This document shows, one piece after another, positions 12,141 through 25,900 of a stretch of 64,000 bases of DNA. Each line of letters begins with the position of its first letter. Within the stretch, counting starts at the first letter, position 1. A model generated the notes under the pieces. It was given only the letters and a program-made list of their open reading frames with translations, did not search any database and was not told the origin of the DNA. The DNA is taken from the NCBI RefSeq assembly GCF_947623445.1, contig NC_135244.1, positions 24,242,860 to 24,306,859 on the forward strand, given 5' to 3'. A program made the translations under genes and the position numbers. The stretch is from Clavelina lepadiformis (taxonomy: Eukaryota; Chordata; Ascidiacea; Aplousobranchia; Clavelinidae).

Positions 12141-12570
12141 AATGTGTGTTTTCGTCAATCTTGAGCCTACAAATGACGGTACACAATACCCACAGACCAC
12201 AGGCAAGTTTGTTGTCGCATGCAACGACTTTATTAACAATTTGACTTTTGTCTGCACACTTCGCTAAGTTTTCACGTTACTGTAGTTCTTAAAATTTTAA
12301 ATCACTACACACCGCAACAGTTACAATACATCAAAGTACGATTATTATAGACGAATGAGGACCAAAGATCAAGTTTGTGACGCAACACTTGCATTTAATG
12401 TACAGCTTACCGTAGTACACTATCATCACCCATGTAACCATCCATCCACCAGCCAAAATATCATCACCCACCATGTACTCACGCTCAAACTATGGAATTA
12501 CTCAAATTACTTAGACAGAGTTTTAGGCTAATAAAGTGGAGCATTTTACAACAGGAACAAATGGAGTGAA

Positions 12571-12620
12571 TCAGGACCGTGCTGGATTGGGCTTAATAGG
12601 CGGCTGGGCTTATAAAGCGG
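12571..12620. repeat. 50-base repeat, copy 2
   Basis: Direct partner of 12091-12140, exactly 480 bases downstream and in the same orientation. Confidence 0.5.
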
Positions 12621-13097
12621 CGACTAATGCATAAATAAAAGTAAGCTTATAATATCTATAAATAAATTTACACGATAATTGAGCGTGCACACAATTTCTG
12701 AACGAGTATGCGATTTACTAACTCGTTATTATGACCCTTTTCGCCAGCCAAAAAATCTTACTTACATGTTGTCGATTGTGAACGCGTTGAAAGAAGCGAA
12801 TGTTGACACATATGACTACAGACGTCTATTTGCTCAACAGTATCTGTATCTCCACAGTATTTACCAATAAAAAGGTTCTGATAATGTTATACTATAGTTT
12901 ACAGTGCCTTACAATATGGTGTATAATTGGCTTTGAAATCTGCATCGAATAGCGTTTTAAAACCATTAAATATAATCCATATTAAAATTGCAAGACTAAT
13001 TACCAATAGTAACAAATATATCAAACTAACTACACTTTAAAGAACAAGCGATATTCTAAATATATCTCAAATCTATTAATTACAGACAAACAAATTC

Positions 13098-13665
13098 ATG
13101 CATAATTATTACACAAATCTTCTTCCCCAAATATTTAATGACTATTTCAGCGAAAATCAAACAGTACAGAAATATAACATTAGATCATCACAGGACAGCT
13201 TATTCTTGCCCCGAACCAAAACAGTAAAAGATTAAAATAAGTTAAAATTTCGAGGACCTAATTTTTGGAATAAGCTACCAATCAATATAACAAAAATTAA
13301 GTCTCATAAATCTTTCTCATATCAATTGAGAAGTGGACTCGTGCAAGGGAAGCGCTGTTCAGATAATTGTGAATAGGCTGATATATGTATGGTTGCATCA
13401 TATTGTTATTGATTTGGTTGAAAGAAAATGTTCTGCCGTTGGTTCTGTGGCGTGTCTCTGTTTTTGTTTTGCTTTGTGTTGTTTTGATTAATTGAGCTTC
13501 AGTTTTTTTTTCTATCCATTTCCATTGTACTTTTTTTGCAATAGAATCTGGGGCAACTGACCTGGATGACCGTGAGGTCTTTTCTCTGCCCCACCCCATT
13601 GTGTTGTGATGTTTTAGCTTTAGTTTGAACGGTGAAATAAATTCTCTCTCTATCTCTAAAATGCT
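13098..13665 (+). mobile_element. Non-LTR retrotransposon remnant: ORF2 C-terminus and 3'UTR
   Basis: The frame from 13098 to 13376 reads as the end of a LINE ORF2. It has YNIRSSQDSLFLPRTKT, then KFRGPNFWNKLPINI, then a KSHKSFSYQLRSGL tail. The FRGPxxWNxLP block followed by a K-S-F-L/Y segment is typical of jockey/CR1/RTE-like polyproteins. One in-frame stop (13233-13235) shows it is dead. Downstream is untranslated sequence ending in a CTCTCTCTATCTCT run near 13644-13658, which may be the element's simple-repeat tail. The 5' part is missing, as expected from incomplete reverse transcription. Confidence 0.7.
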
Positions 13666-16600
13666 TTCCGTGGCTGTGATATTCTAAAGCACCTGTCATA
13701 AGCAAAACTATAAGTTAACATTTTTCATGCGATGTCGAAACTAATGCAACGGTTTTATAAATTGTTTTGGAATTCAAAAACTGCTGGACGAAATTATCAC
13801 TCAAGCCTAGGAAAGTGAATGAAAAGTAATCGATTATATCGTCCCAAACACTCGGTTAATTAGAACCAGATTGTATCAGGCCTACTAGTAATTAGTAACA
13901 GAAAACAGTTGCCCACAAAAGCCAGTTAAAAATTGAATAAAACTAACTATTTAACGTTTACTGTATTACTCGGCAACTCACAAAACAAACAATTACACCG
14001 AAAATTTTAATTTTTCTAATGGCTTTTCGGTCGGCTTTGGATCTGTCCGCGGTCCACCGGTAGACCGCGATCGACTGGTTGGGCACTCCTGTTATAGACA
14101 GAGGGAATGCCGGTGCCTACTCTTACGAGGTGATGGGTTCCTTTGTCCGTTTAACTTTTATCAATTCTTTAGAGGCGCTATAGCCGTCAACCCGAACCCT
14201 TGTTTTGAACAAATGTTCCAAAAAGTATCAATGACGTAACAACTAATGAAATGCTTTGATTTGCAACCGACCTGTAGAGGATTTGGAAAAGTCAATTTAT
14301 ATCTTCTGTATTTTTTTATTTACTATTATTATTATCTGTATTTTGTACTCAATTTCAAAGTGAGCTGCGACGCACATTAGTCATAGACGGAGTGAAAACT
14401 GCAGCGATATTTATTCACATTCTCTAACTTTGCCACTTTTCGCTAAAACTTTGGAGATAAAACAACTTTCACTTAAATTCACTTCGTGGCGATGAACAGT
14501 CGTTTCCAGAATCTTGCGCTAAAGAAATAATTATTCGAGAATTTAAAAAATAAACTGCAATAAAATCTATGCAGCGATTTTTAATCGTAAACCGAAATTA
14601 AGATTGGTTGCAAAATGGCGGCGTATGATTATGACGTCGACATTTTGAAGGTTTGTTCGACATTTTGAAGGTTTGTAATTTAAAATGAAATGAAATTTAA
14701 CTAACGTTTTAACTGTTCAAAACCATGAGATGTCAATATATTTTAACTTCGGGGATTATCTTCATTGCACAAAGTAATTTTTGACAAAAAGTTTTGTTCT
14801 AAAATGGAACTCGCGCGTATTTCTCATCTCACTCATTCGAATTGTAGAAACAGATAAATGTCGTCATGATGATGTAACTAGGTCAATAACGTGGCAAGAT
14901 TTCATTAGTTAGGACCTACAATGATATGTTATATGGTTTTAGGAATCAACGTTGTAGAAAATTAAAGGAAAAACTTCTTCTATAAACAACATGTGAAAAT
15001 CAATAAACCAACCCAGGAGACATAAGAAGTAAAACATTAACAAATGTTGGATAAGGTTCGTTCAAACACGTTTCACAGAACTGACAATGTGGAGCGATAA
15101 TAATTGGTGTAAGCAAGAAAGTTTGTGCTATTGCAAACGAAAAAACATGAGCATGCTTTCAAGCAAATGCGCGACAATAATTAAAACATTATGACTTAGC
15201 AATGCTTTGTTTCATCACAATTGGTTGCATTGTGTGCACTTGGAGCGCTGGTAAGCTCTTGTTTTATTTAAATTAAGATTAAAATCTTTCAAACACAAAA
15301 CCTTGCCCAGGTTTGACAAAACTAATAATTAACCGCGCATTTATGCTGACTATGTTTTGAAAAGAATATCAGCGACATGTTTCAATGCAAAGTGTGAATG
15401 AAAACATGGAATTACCTGAGCTTATTTTCTTTCTTGGGACCAATTTCTATCTGAATATTTCAACGATTCCTGCGCTTTCTGCTTTCTTTGATTCTTGTTG
15501 GAATTTTCATAATTTTTGTGCTGACTGCTACATTGAAATAATCCGCAAATATCCAGGTAGCAATCGTCCACATGAACGAAATGAACAAGAACTAGAAACA
15601 GCTCTCTGCAAACAATCGCAACTAAATCCTAACTGAGAGGGAATTGGTGATGACAATAGGAAGTTCCTACACGATATTGATGTGATAGTAAGTTGTTCAT
15701 CTGCCTCCTGTCTTAGCTTTCTGTTGCTTGAAAATCAACTTGAACCTGCTCAACATGACTTCGTTGAACGCTCCACGTAGTTTTTAACAAAGTGCAGCCT
15801 TGTATATTTTTTTGAAGGATTTTTTTAAACTGATTTTTAAACTTTGTGAATAACAATGCGTCGTTTTTTCAAAACATCTTTATTCATTCCTGGTCACTTG
15901 AACGTCATCAAACCAGCGTAATTAGCGCACAAACTGCAAACGCCTTTTGAGCGTGAAACAACAACAGGAAGATTAAAGTTCTGAAATTGTGACGTAATTA
16001 TTATGATTTATACTTTTGTTTTGTCAATAAGATTCTGAAGTGTGTTTTGTTAAAAACATCGCGTTAATTTCGAAACAGCTCTTTGAGTTTTGTGATAAAG
16101 CATATTTTGATGCCAGTCGCCATTTTTCTTCAAGTTGTTACACAACCTTTTCTCTGTCGGTCTCGTTTATATAACAACAAAATGCTTGAAGTTGTGTCAA
16201 AGAATTCTGCAAACTAATTCACGTGATTATATAACTTTATAACATTTAATAAAAACTTCATTTGAGTGATTAATGAAGCCTACGATATATTTTGCCAAAT
16301 AGTTCATTGGAAAATTTGACAAGTTTTCGACGAGCATGGTGGTTTGTTTGGAGGACCACAGACGTGCTGTTTAAGCCGATGATATTTGCATAGAAAAAAT
16401 TCAGCCACCGCATAATTGACAGTTTGGGCTTCGCTAATAAGAGCTTCGACTTCGAACGTTGTTTCGCCTGGTTATTAAACATCGCATAAACCTATGTTGG
16501 CGTTAATCAATAATAATCATCTTTCTTTCTTCGAACCAGCTCAGTTCGACGACGTACCAGCTCGATGTCGCCTATCAGCTCCTTCTGCGGTCGCTGTCAA

Positions 16601-16763
16601 GTATCACACGTCATCATGTTTCGTCATCAATCTCTTTTAAATAAATCGTCCATATAAGGAAGGAGAAAACAAAAACGCTTCGACGACGCTTCAAAAAAAT
16701 ACAAGAAAATTGCGATAGTCACCATAAAAATAAAATAATCAGCGCATAAACGCGGTACAACGA

Positions 16764-16769
16764 TTTATT
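16764..16769 (-). terminator. Poly(A) signal AATAAA of ARID5
   Basis: TTTATT on the plus strand (AATAAA on the minus) lies 164 bases beyond the ARID5 stop. Confidence 0.5.
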
Positions 16770-16932
16770 AAACTGGAATGCTCGCTAGGCACAGTGCATG
16801 ACGTCACTCGTCCTAGAAAAAATTTAGTAGCACAGTAAGTATGACCTCACAGCGGCTTGTGGACGTAACAATGCCCTTCATGCTATCCAACTCCGAAGAT
16901 GCGGAATATGCGACATGCTATTACCGTGGCAG

Positions 16933-19900
16933 CTATCTACGTGGCAGTGAATAAGCAAGCGCGGACGCCGCGTCAGGCGCCACGCCCGGTGCCAGTTGTG
17001 AAGCAGCTGGTAGATAAGCAGCGTTTCTTAACTCTTGCAAACTGCGCGGCGGGATCGCGGTGAACAAGTCTGGGTAAAGTTTGGCAACACCGGGAATTCC
17101 CCCAGGTTGCGGTTGCATTGACGCCATCTGTAGGGCGTACGCCTGGTACAGCGCCAGCGACATCTGCGGGTCCATGTTTGGGGGATTGCCCAGCATTGGT
17201 CGGGAAAATTGTGACGTCACTACTTGTGGATCTTGTTGGGGCATGAATGGAAAAGTTGCTTCGCGTTGACGTAACAAATCGAAGGGGGCGGGCGGGTAAG
17301 GAACAGGGTTAACAACCGGGGCTATTGCGGGGGCAACAGGAAACGCCATGGACTTCATGGCGTCACGCATCATGAGCTCCAACATCTGAGGCGAGACCTC
17401 CTTAGGGTTGCAGGGGAAGTGGGAACTCGGGGACATTCCGTTGAGGATCGCGCTTCCGGGCAAGGAGGAGGGCGCCCTCTCGCTAGAAGGTTCCCCCGGA
17501 TGAAGACCCGAACTTCCGAATGCTTCCTTCGACGTCCAGTGAGCGCGATCGTGGGGGAATCGAGTCACTTCCTCCTTCTTCAAAGGAAGCGCCGGGCGGT
17601 TCTTACTCACGGGGAGGATGGGCGCCCGGTTGTCATGGTACCCAGGCTGCGGGAGCTTCGGGGTCAGTGGCATCGAATGAACTTTTACGGAATTTTCGGG
17701 CGGAGGTCGGGCCAAACCAACTTGCGGGGAGGGGTGCGCAGACGGGATATCCCGAGTCAGACGCTGGACGCTGAAAGAACTGGTAAAAGGTTTCCGGGAA
17801 AGTTCTGGAAGTTTCTCAAAGCGTTGAGCTGGAGATCCAGTCTGTTGATTCCCGGACACACTTCTCGGGGCAAGATCGATGAACGCGGCCGGGTGTTTGG
17901 CGAGTCGCTCCTCGTTTAATCCGCTCGGGAGCCGATCTTGCTTCAAAAGGCCGTTAGGTGGCTCCATAAGACGGGGTTGAATCTTGTTCGCTTCGCGGTG
18001 AGAGGCAAGCATCGGGTAGGGTCGGTAATAACTCCTCTCCGCCCTCCTTGACTCTTCCTCTCGAGTCCCTTTTCCTGAGTCCGCCGGATGCGGAGAAGGA
18101 AGAAACCGGTGATTTTGTCGCTCGTGCCCGACTCTCTGCAGCTCCGGAGATCGTCTCTCCTGGACTGGGGCAAAAGTGACATCATTTCGAGGTCGTGGTA
18201 CCATGGCTTCATGCTTTGTGACCGATGACCCCGGGGCAAAGTTCAAACGCCTTTTATCTTCTTCCGGTGGCAAGGACACGAGATTACGGATGTCATAACG
18301 ACCGTTGCTACGCGACAACTCGTGCGTTGCTTGTCGAGCCGGTTTCGGAGCGGACGGCGATGGAAGAGGACGAAGGATCGACTCCGGGTGTTCAAGCTTC
18401 TGCGAAATATAACCGAGGTGTTGAGACAAATTCAAAGTAGCGCGAAACTTTCGAAACCGATCTAAGAAACGTCTCGTGCTTACCTCGGATGTTGAGCATC
18501 TTTCCACCGGACTCAACTTCATCTGATCCTCAATCGCTTTGACTTCTTCCTCCTTTCCAGGAAGTTCTGGCGGTCGCATCCTGTCTACAGGCTCAATACG
18601 GCCAGAGTTTACTAAACCGGATGAGCGGGTGGGAACGAAGGGGGGAGGGGCGCCACTAGTACGGGGGCAGTAGGTCCTGGTGGGAATGGTAAACGTGGTA
18701 GTCTGGGACACCTTCGAATGTGAGCTTGAGCTGTCATTGTTTGACGTCACCTTCTTTGTATGGTCAGGGCTGGTGAGGTCAATAACCTCTGAAGTTGACC
18801 TTCCACTTGACGAATCTGACCTGGCGCTCATTGACGCAATTTCCTTTGACGTGGCTTCCAGCTTTAGTGGCTTGCCTGCCATTAAATTGTCCTGAATGAT
18901 GCTGTGCGCCATTTCGAGGAATGGCCGCGTTGTCTGCGTCGAGTTGGTGCTCGCGCGCATGCGCAATCCTTCCGTAAGAGATGGGCTAAGTGACGTCATT
19001 GTTACGTCACTGTTGGAATCGGTTGTCGCGACGTGATTGGTTGATTTTGTTGGCATAGAGAGGTCGGTTGTGGAAGTCACCTGGCTTATGTTAGCCACCT
19101 TGTGGAAGTAGGCGTCACCGTTGAAAGTCCTTCCATTCAAAGCGGAAATTTGGGGTCGGGTCTGCGAGGATGTTTGGGTTAAAAGGGGCGCTTTTGAGTA
19201 AAGATAATAGCAAATTTCATAATTTTAAGCAACATAAACCAAAGGTTTATGGTGGCTACGTAGAAAATAGTTTAATGACCTCTTTTGTTTTCTGGCATTC
19301 AACCGACTTTTTCTGCTTCGATTCTGCGTCTTTTTTGCGAAGAACTTGTCGCGAATATTTCTCAAATGGAAGTAGCAGCCTGTATGACGTCACAATGTTA
19401 ATCTCTTCGCTCAATAATATTTACATCTCGTCGCTCATTGTCATTTGTTTATTTTTTGTCTATTTTCCGTCACTCCGTTGTTTTGCGTTTTTAGTAAACG
19501 CATTTGTTCATAAAACAAAAATTATGACGTCATTCAAATCGAAATATGTACAGATTATTACGATGACAAACAGTTAAAAATTTCAAGATTTCGGTTAAAA
19601 TTCTAAGAAATCAGTTGTTAGCAGACGACGAAGCGATATTCCTCATTGATGAGTCACAAAAGCTGAATGTGAGGTAAGAAATTATGAACTACTTTGAGCA
19701 TAAACACTTGAGACCGGGCTGACGTCCATATAAATGAAGACCAAATCTACAGGTAAATCCCACCGCAAACTATATTAATTATATTCAATTGACTCTGCGT
19801 CATTTCGACTGAAATGTCTCGACAAACAACAAACTCACTTTTCGTAATGTTTCCTCGTGCAAGTCGCAGCACTGGTACACGAGGGGTTTCCCCCCATCCG

Positions 19901-22900
19901 ATCATAGACATGCTTCCATAATCTTTTGGCGGTCACCTGAGCATTAAATGCAACGTCGTAATGATGGTATTGTTTCTTAATAACTCGAATATATGTCAAA
20001 AGCGTTTATGTTTGACTTAAAAAGTTAGAAGTCGTCATATTGAAAGAAAACTCAGCAGCCAATGAAAACTCACCATGTCATATCCGCCATATTCCTGGGA
20101 AAGTTTAAAGAAAGCCCACAAGTCAACTAAAACAAAAAAAATGTTTTTTGATAAGTTAAAATTCAACAAAAAGCGAATAAAATCATCCGTTTTGGTCAAA
20201 AACTCAGGTTAAAGCAAATTCTCTGAACACTTTTATCCGGGCCCAGGAGCATTTTTTAATGTGAATCAACGCATCTTGTTACTTAGATAACGAGTTCAAA
20301 TATTTTGAGATAAAATCAGCAGCAGGAACAGAAGAATGTTCCGAGATAAGCAAAATGTAAACAAACAGTGGGACCCAAACATTGCTTCATTCCCCTGTGG
20401 CCCAATTACTTTCTCATCTCACAAGCGGCTCAAGCTCTTTGCAAATCCAGCTCTTACGTTAAACTACAAATCTCCACAACGGAGTTTGACGTTGAATGAA
20501 AAGAAATAAATTTTTCGACATTTTCTAAATATTTTGTCAATAACAATTGATTCAATATTCTTGCTGTACTTGGTGAAATATCTGATCATCATATTGCATG
20601 ATTTTAACCATTTCACGCTTTAATTATGGTTATTTAGCTTAATTATTATTATTTGTTAATTTATCGCTTAAGCGCCATTTTAAATGAAAAACATATCATT
20701 CAATATTTCACTCACGTTTTTTGAACCCCAAGGACGGAATTCTACCGATTGGTGTGTTTCGTTTCCGCATAAAATGGTATAGAAGCTCGAGAAAATTTAC
20801 TTTGTTGTCCGGGAGTTGGCCGTCGCTAAGCCCGCGAATATACATATCGTCCTCCAATGTCGTAAGAAGTTGGTTATCTTGCCTCGAATCGAGTTCATTC
20901 GTCGACATTATAGTCGAAAAATCTGGGGAGGGAGACGACGGCGATGCATAAGGTTCGTTGCTCGTCGATGAAAGCGTTGAAGGCGATGATTCTGTTCGAG
21001 ACTGTTCTTTCACAGACGACGAATTCGGGAGTAACTCCGCCAATGGGCTTCCGCTTCTAGAAGATGCACCGGAACTGGTCGACACTGAAGGGGAAGTGAC
21101 GTAAGTTGTGGAATCTGATCTTTTCTTGCCACACTCGTCTACCGCTCCATCTAACGGCAAACTAACCGGGTTCTTGTGATTCTCCAACAAACTGTTCTTA
21201 ATCGCGATGCTGAGGGCAGAGCGACCTCCAGAACGCTTTTTCAGTCTTTTCTTTGGTCCAACCGCTGTTTGCGCGGCAACTTCAATTGCTTCCCTGATTG
21301 TACGATCCGAGAAATTGTTTTCTTCGATTGCGGGCGAATTTGGCTCGGAATTGCTGGTTTGACCTTTCTCCAATTCTAGAACAGGGGTCGGAGTTCGCGC
21401 CGATCCACGACGCGCGCGTTTGTTTGATCTCTGCACAGCAGGAATGAAATGACTTTCGTAATTCTGCGGAGATCGACGCTTGCTTCTCCGGCGGCTGCTG
21501 CTTCTTCGAGTCGGGGTCGCAGAGTCTGAGTCCTGTTCAATTAAAGGAGAATTATACAGGCGAGTTCTATCGCGGCATGCTTCTATAAATAGCGGCTTAA
21601 TTCGCGATTAATGAAACGGATGAGCGAATCAGGTAACTAGAGATTATCTTCGTTACAAGCCGTTTTCAAAGAAGCGATCGCTGCCCGGCATATCATCGAG
21701 CCTTATAAGAATCACCTCGTCATAATTTGATCAAATGCAATTCGGTAAAAAACGCTGAGTTTACGGTCACGAAAATCAACTGTGACGACACAAAGGTGGG
21801 CATGACGCAATAATTTAAAAATCTTTTATGTAGGAGGCGGCCTATTAAGTTGATGGATGCGATTTAAGGGGATTTTCTTACGCTGGGATGCATATTCAGA
21901 TCTTTGAAATGAGAATTGAAAATTTCCAACAGAGATTGACGTTTCACGAAACATAGCAGGGTATTACCGCGTTCTCGCATCCAGCTTTCGACGCGATGTC
22001 TGATGCACTTTGTCGCCCATGAAATAAGCAATCTAAGTGGCAGGATAAGCAACGAGAACAGCGCGTATCTGCACCTCAATAAATTGTAAATTGGAATTGG
22101 AGATCGCAACCTGAGCTATAGCGCTTAGGTGTTAATTCGTGATTACTTTTAAAATTTCTTAGAAGGGTTTCCGGCTGCTTGGTAACGAAATAAAGCAACC
22201 TTTCCACTTCTAAGAATAAGTCGTGACCAGGCATGTTATTATTCTGCACAAAGCACGATGTGGCAGCGGCGACCTCTATCGCTAGCCGTGTTCTCATTGG
22301 CGCCCGGCCACTCGTGTTCATTCTACCTTTGAGACGTGATCGCGGTGACGTCGATTTCTTCTAATTTCGTGCGAATGAACACGAATCTTTTTCTGCGAAT
22401 CCCAAATTTCAAGGCCATAAGAGGTTGTTAAAATCGCGACGGCGCATCGGTTAATCCTGGCTCGCGCGTCTCACCGCTTTCGAAGCAGGAGAAGAACGAA
22501 TGGAGTTTGCTACTTCGAGGAAATTCGAGATTTCCCCGTAAAAGGCGCGACCATGTCGGCCTCGACCGAGCCAACCGCGACAACACGAGGTATTTTGAAT
22601 ATCAGAACAAATAAGCAGTTGAGAAAATTTGCAATTTTGTCTAATAAGCGAAATCTCGACGAATTCGCCGAAGCTGTTAAGCCCTGGGCGACTGGTAAAT
22701 TATATATTTTGCTTGACTTGACTGGAGTTAAAAAATATTTGCTCTTGTATGAAAATTACCAAGTTCCTAAATTAAACTTTTCTAAATCAAACGTAAATGT
22801 TTTGCGTAAGTCAAAATTTCGTCGATAATTTTGAAAAAAAACTCGCTTAAAATCGCTTCAAACTCAAACTAAACCATGATTTAAAACTTCACACAATCTG

Positions 22901-25900
22901 GCGCAACCACTTTTCATAAAATAGGGGTCTCACCTTGATGGGTGACTCCGTGCTTACGCGGTCGTTGGTGGGGGGCCTGTACCCACCAGTTGACTTCTTG
23001 GGGTTTAATCTGCTCCCTAACAGGTTGTTCCCTTTCTTCGTTTTCTTTCGCGGCCTTCCTTTGAACACCGGCGCTAAACAGATATTATTGACACGTCACA
23101 ATCAGCTATTACACTGTCACAAGAGAAATTGCATCACAGGAACCTATAAACAATCTTAATTATGACTAAACAATGGAAAGATTTGCTTTTATGTAAATCG
23201 CCTCAACAATATCATCGCTCTGTTAAGTCTTATGATGACGTCACAAACTGTTCTGTTAGTTCTATGAACCAAATTCGCGCGACTCTGAATTAAAAGTCGA
23301 TCCACAGCGTTACAACGCGAGAAAATTTGAGAATGAATCGACTCCCTTAAAGGGAAACGACCTGGCGAAAATTTCGAGAAAAAATGCGGCTGAAAAAGAC
23401 TGCGTCATCCCCACAGCAAGCAGACCATCGCAACTATTTATGCTAACAACATGTCCCTACTCAAACTTGAGGGAAATATTCTGTTAAGTTTATCTCATAG
23501 CATCAATTATGATGTCATAATGTAATCGACAGGCATCAAAATCAGCGACTTCGTCCACTTGGTTCGATTTGCCATCGCGGGAACGAAGCTCTCTTATCTG
23601 AACTGGCCATCTGCAAAATGTCGGCGTTCTCACACATCCACGTAACTTATACACCTACTGCATGCATTGTGACGTGGTAGAAGCGCGTGTCGTGAACACT
23701 TGCAAAGCTGGGTTCATACAAAGTCCAAATTAGGCCGAGACTTTGCGCGAATTACATAACCCCAGAGTTTGACCTTTCCACAGCGATGTGCCAGCTAAAA
23801 ATCGCGATAACACGATCGGCAAACATTAAAATTCTGACTAAGATTTGCGGCTTGTAATCGAACAAATTCCTCGAAAAGCCTCAGATCGACTTCAGCAGCT
23901 CGACCTACGCTGTTTAGATGATTCAGATGCCAGCGCGAGGTCTTTTATGACGTAATCAAGAAAACAAAGTAAACATTCCGGAAGTCAGACATTTCGTCGA
24001 ACTGAAAGCTCAGACTATTCCTGGGCATTTGAACTTTAGCGCGAGTTTATCGTTTTATTATTTTCAAACTCACCCAATTCCTCACAGATGAGGTCGTGCT
24101 CGAACAATTGAGGATAATCGAAGGAATCGCGACAGAAGACGATCCGCGTCTTTGGATTATCGGAGGTGAGCGCTCCCAACGCGGCAAGCTGCTCCAGTAC
24201 TCCGGGTCTGGCCAGCCAATCAGGGCCCAGGGCTTCGATCCTCTTCATCACGGCTTTGTGACGACAATATGACGACATACTCAGTATGATAACTTGCGCT
24301 TTGTGACGTGGTGAGCAGTTGAAGCAACTTCTTTTGTTGCTGTGGATTGTTTCGAATCTGCTCTGATTTGAAGGTTGTGGGTTCGAACCCAGGCCAAGTC
24401 TCTTCTTATGGAGCGGACAAACTCCATTGGCTGCTGAAAATAGAAGAGTCACAAAACGAGTCCATAAAGTGAGTCACGAATTCTTCAAAGTGAAACTCAC
24501 CCGACGATAGAAGCGCCTTCTTTTCCATTATGACGTCACTCATATTGACGCTTGCATGGATGACGGAATAGCGGGAAAACGGATCTGTGATTGGCCGAAT
24601 GACGTCACACTTGCGAGAAACCTTGAGCGAAAGAAATTGAAGAGATGAGATTCTCAAACCAGCGTGGTCGATGGTTAAGTTAGGTGGGGGTGGGTTGGGG
24701 GGAATTACCTGGGTGGGGGGAAGAGGGCAGCCGTAATTCCACTCCTGGGGCTCAACGACCCATGACGAAAGATCAGAAACTCTCGTCACCACTTTCTCTG
24801 ACACCGCGATCACCTCGTCCTGGAGGAAATTGATCACAAACAATAACGTTTAATATTAATCAAAACGTCTATTGTGACGGAATAATTAACATTATGACGT
24901 ATGATGAGCGCAAGTTTACACAAAGCAACGAAACATTAAAATTGCGCCAGGAGGAGTCGATAGGATCCCAAAATCGCGATGCAGTTTGGCGCAGAACCAA
25001 CTTCGCTGGAATGTGGTTATCAAAAATAAACAAACTGATCATTGTCATGTAACAATCAGCTTCGTGATCAGTTCCCAACTTCCCAGTCGAATTCAGCGAC
25101 AAGGGATTCTGATCGAGGCGACATAGACATCAAAACAATGAGTTTAAAATTAGACTAAATCGTGACTCGACTTTCAGTCGGAGAATTTTGGGAGAAATTC
25201 AATTTTTCTTGAAAAAAGTCAGAAGAAAATCCAAAAACAAAAAATAAAACCTTCGAAAGACTCAAGTACGTGACGTCACAGTTATTGGCGAGGCGAAGGG
25301 TTTCTTTAAATAATCGATAATTGGAGATTTTAATCCTCTCATTTGCGAGGAAATTCGTGGAAACGCAGCAACACAGCCGCCTCACCTATCTCCGTGGCTG
25401 CACGTAGGCAACTGATTACGTGAACCGCATCATCAGTGACCTTGGCTTTGACGTTTCAACGCCATTATCAAAACCTTTTTCAGTCCCAAAGATTCTGTCG
25501 CCGTTGTTTTGTCAGTTTAGTTGGTTTTTTTTTCTAGAAATTTCTTAAAATCAAAGGAAAATTTAAACACGGAACAAAAATTGACAAATCACGTTTATGC
25601 AGGAAACATACTATGACGTAACAATAACCTGCATAAAAAATCGTTGCGCGTTCCACGATTTCATCCGAGAAATTGTGAGCGGGTTGAGCAGGCCGCTGTT
25701 CCTGGTTTACTATAATCGTGTAATCGTGACATAACTATCGCCAGAGGTCATACGGGGGCACCGAGTTATTTATACAGCGTTGAGTAGGTTATTTATCAAA
25801 CAAATAAACTCAAACTATCGCTCAACAAACAACTTTGTGACCTCACAATTCGATAAATCACATACAGGTCGACATTTCATAACAAATGACGTCACTGATA

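Larger units (their letters stand above)
10919..16763. other. Intergenic repeat-bearing region
   Basis: Between COMMD9 (plus) and the 3' end of ARID5 (minus). It contains a 50-base repeat pair, a LINE ORF2 remnant, and at about 14040-14100 a GC-rich block ending GGGCACTCCTG that resembles a hAT transposon end. An ATGGCGGCG-led open stretch at 14615-14650 runs into a GT. No multi-exon gene could be assembled. Confidence 0.45.

Noticed and set aside
12679..12870. 63-residue open frame ending YLYLHSIYQ
   Set aside because: No ATG until late, no recognised family, and it sits in repeat-rich DNA just before a LINE remnant. Possibly transposon-derived.
15199..15254. Signal-peptide-like first exon (MLCFITIGCIVCTWSA) ending at GTAAGC
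   Set aside because: The best following acceptor leads to a stop after nine codons. No gene can be built.
17419..17919. Long plus-strand open frame opposite the last ARID5 exon
   Set aside because: It is the antisense shadow of a GC-rich Pro/Ser-rich coding exon and has no domain.
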